Origin: Clostridia bacterium
Lineage (GTDB): Bacteria; Bacillota_A; Clostridia; Oscillospirales; CAG-272
Length of the DNA stretch: 13,330 nucleotides
NCBI GenBank assembly: GCA_017472105.1
Contig: JAFUQY010000279.1
Coordinates: 1 to 13,330 of the forward strand
Reading direction: 5' to 3'
This document shows positions 13,043 through 13,330 of the stretch, piece by piece. Position numbers and translations under genes: made by a program. A model generated the notes under the pieces. It was not told where the DNA came from. It ran no database searches and saw only the letters and a list, made by a program, of their open reading frames with translations. Position 1 is the stretch's first letter; every line of letters starts with the position of its first letter.

Positions 13043-13054
13043 GACCGCGCGGTC
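13043..13054. repeat. Perfect 12-base palindrome upstream of the ptsH promoter
   Basis: GACCGCGCGGTC is self-complementary. Its core ACCGCGCG recurs at 12979-12986 inside the ptsH promoter spacer. A hairpin-forming inverted repeat, CAAACTT/AAGTTTG (13022-13028 with 13035-13041), lies right beside it. It could be a protein-binding site for ptsH or part of the ileS 3' end. Confidence 0.4.
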
Positions 13055-13097
13055 AGATTTGTATGAATATGCAACGAAAGAGTGAATGTGCGGGAAA

Positions 13098-13330
13098 TTA
13101 CAGCTTTTCGACGGTAATGGTCACGTTTTCGCCGTTGATATCCCACTGCTTGGTGTAGCCGCCGTCCTTAGCGGTGAAGGTGAGCTCGTCGCAGAGAACG
13201 CTGGTCTTGAATTCGTCAGCGGATGCGGAGAGGATGCCTTCGAGCTTGTCACTGCCGGTGAGAGCAACGGAGATGTGGTCGGTGACAACGAAGTCCGCTT
13301 CCTTGCGCATGGTCTGAACCTTGGAGATCA
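13098..13330 (-). CDS. ileS: Isoleucyl-tRNA synthetase, C-terminal end (partial)
   Basis: The frame is open to the window edge and ends at TAA 13098-13100, giving the last 76 residues or so. The stretch ISKVQTMRKEADFVVTDHI is the conserved C-terminal region that follows the anticodon-binding domain of bacterial IleS, and the ending GENVTITVEKL fits. The enzyme charges tRNA-Ile with isoleucine. An internal Met at 13310 is not a start, because the conserved sequence continues upstream of it. No clear T-tract terminator follows before the ptsH promoter. Confidence 0.88.
   Translation of the reverse strand, partial: ISKVQTMRKEADFVVTDHISVALTGSDKLEGILSASADEFKTSVLCDELTFTAKDGGYTKQWDINGENVTITVEKL

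Overview
The window reads as chromosomal DNA of a fairly GC-rich member of the Clostridia (Firmicutes), probably an Oscillospiraceae-like gut anaerobe. The reasons are near-consensus sigma-A promoters with 17-base spacers, strong AGGAGG-type ribosome binding sites, an HPr with both His15 and Ser46, a LytTR/DUF3021 pair, an SdpR/SdpI-type pair, and the order ileS, ptsH, uvrC, rsmD, coaD. No genome was compared, so the placement is inference. No mobile element, tRNA, rRNA or CRISPR array was seen.

Left part (1-3810, plus strand). After the tail of an unidentified gene and its terminator come three transcription units. (a) A LytTR DNA-binding regulator and a four-helix DUF3021 membrane protein, translationally coupled, behind a strong promoter and a folded leader that also holds a possible 18-codon leader ORF. 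(b) An ArsR-type SdpR-like repressor and an SdpI-like immunity membrane protein, with GTTAAC repeats just downstream of the -10 box that look like the autoregulatory operator. (c) A purine riboswitch of guanine type that precedes a flavoprotein resembling the uncharacterised COG2509 FAD-dependent dehydrogenases. This pairing is the most interesting feature of the window.

Middle part (3810-9470). A small minus-strand membrane protein with HEXXH and ExxAD motifs lies divergent to an unrecognised acidic protein. A two-gene minus-strand operon follows: a fumarate-reductase/aspartate-oxidase-type FAD protein, then an alpha/beta hydrolase. Divergent from this operon, a perfect consensus promoter drives a secreted protein of 452 residues. 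It has a half-LIM-like Cys/His motif, an acidic stretch and Ig-like (Big_2-like) regions, and its codon choice is typical of highly expressed genes.

Right part (9470-13330, minus strand). This is conserved core: the C-terminal end of ileS, then ptsH (HPr) with its own promoter and a folded leader of about 119 bases, then uvrC, rsmD and coaD, where uvrC-rsmD and rsmD-coaD overlap by 4 and 1 bases. A bidirectional terminator separates coaD from the secreted-protein gene.

Nothing in the window is a complete new defence or mobile system. The more novel signals are the riboswitch-controlled flavoprotein, the secreted half-LIM protein, the mini-metalloprotease and the structured leaders.
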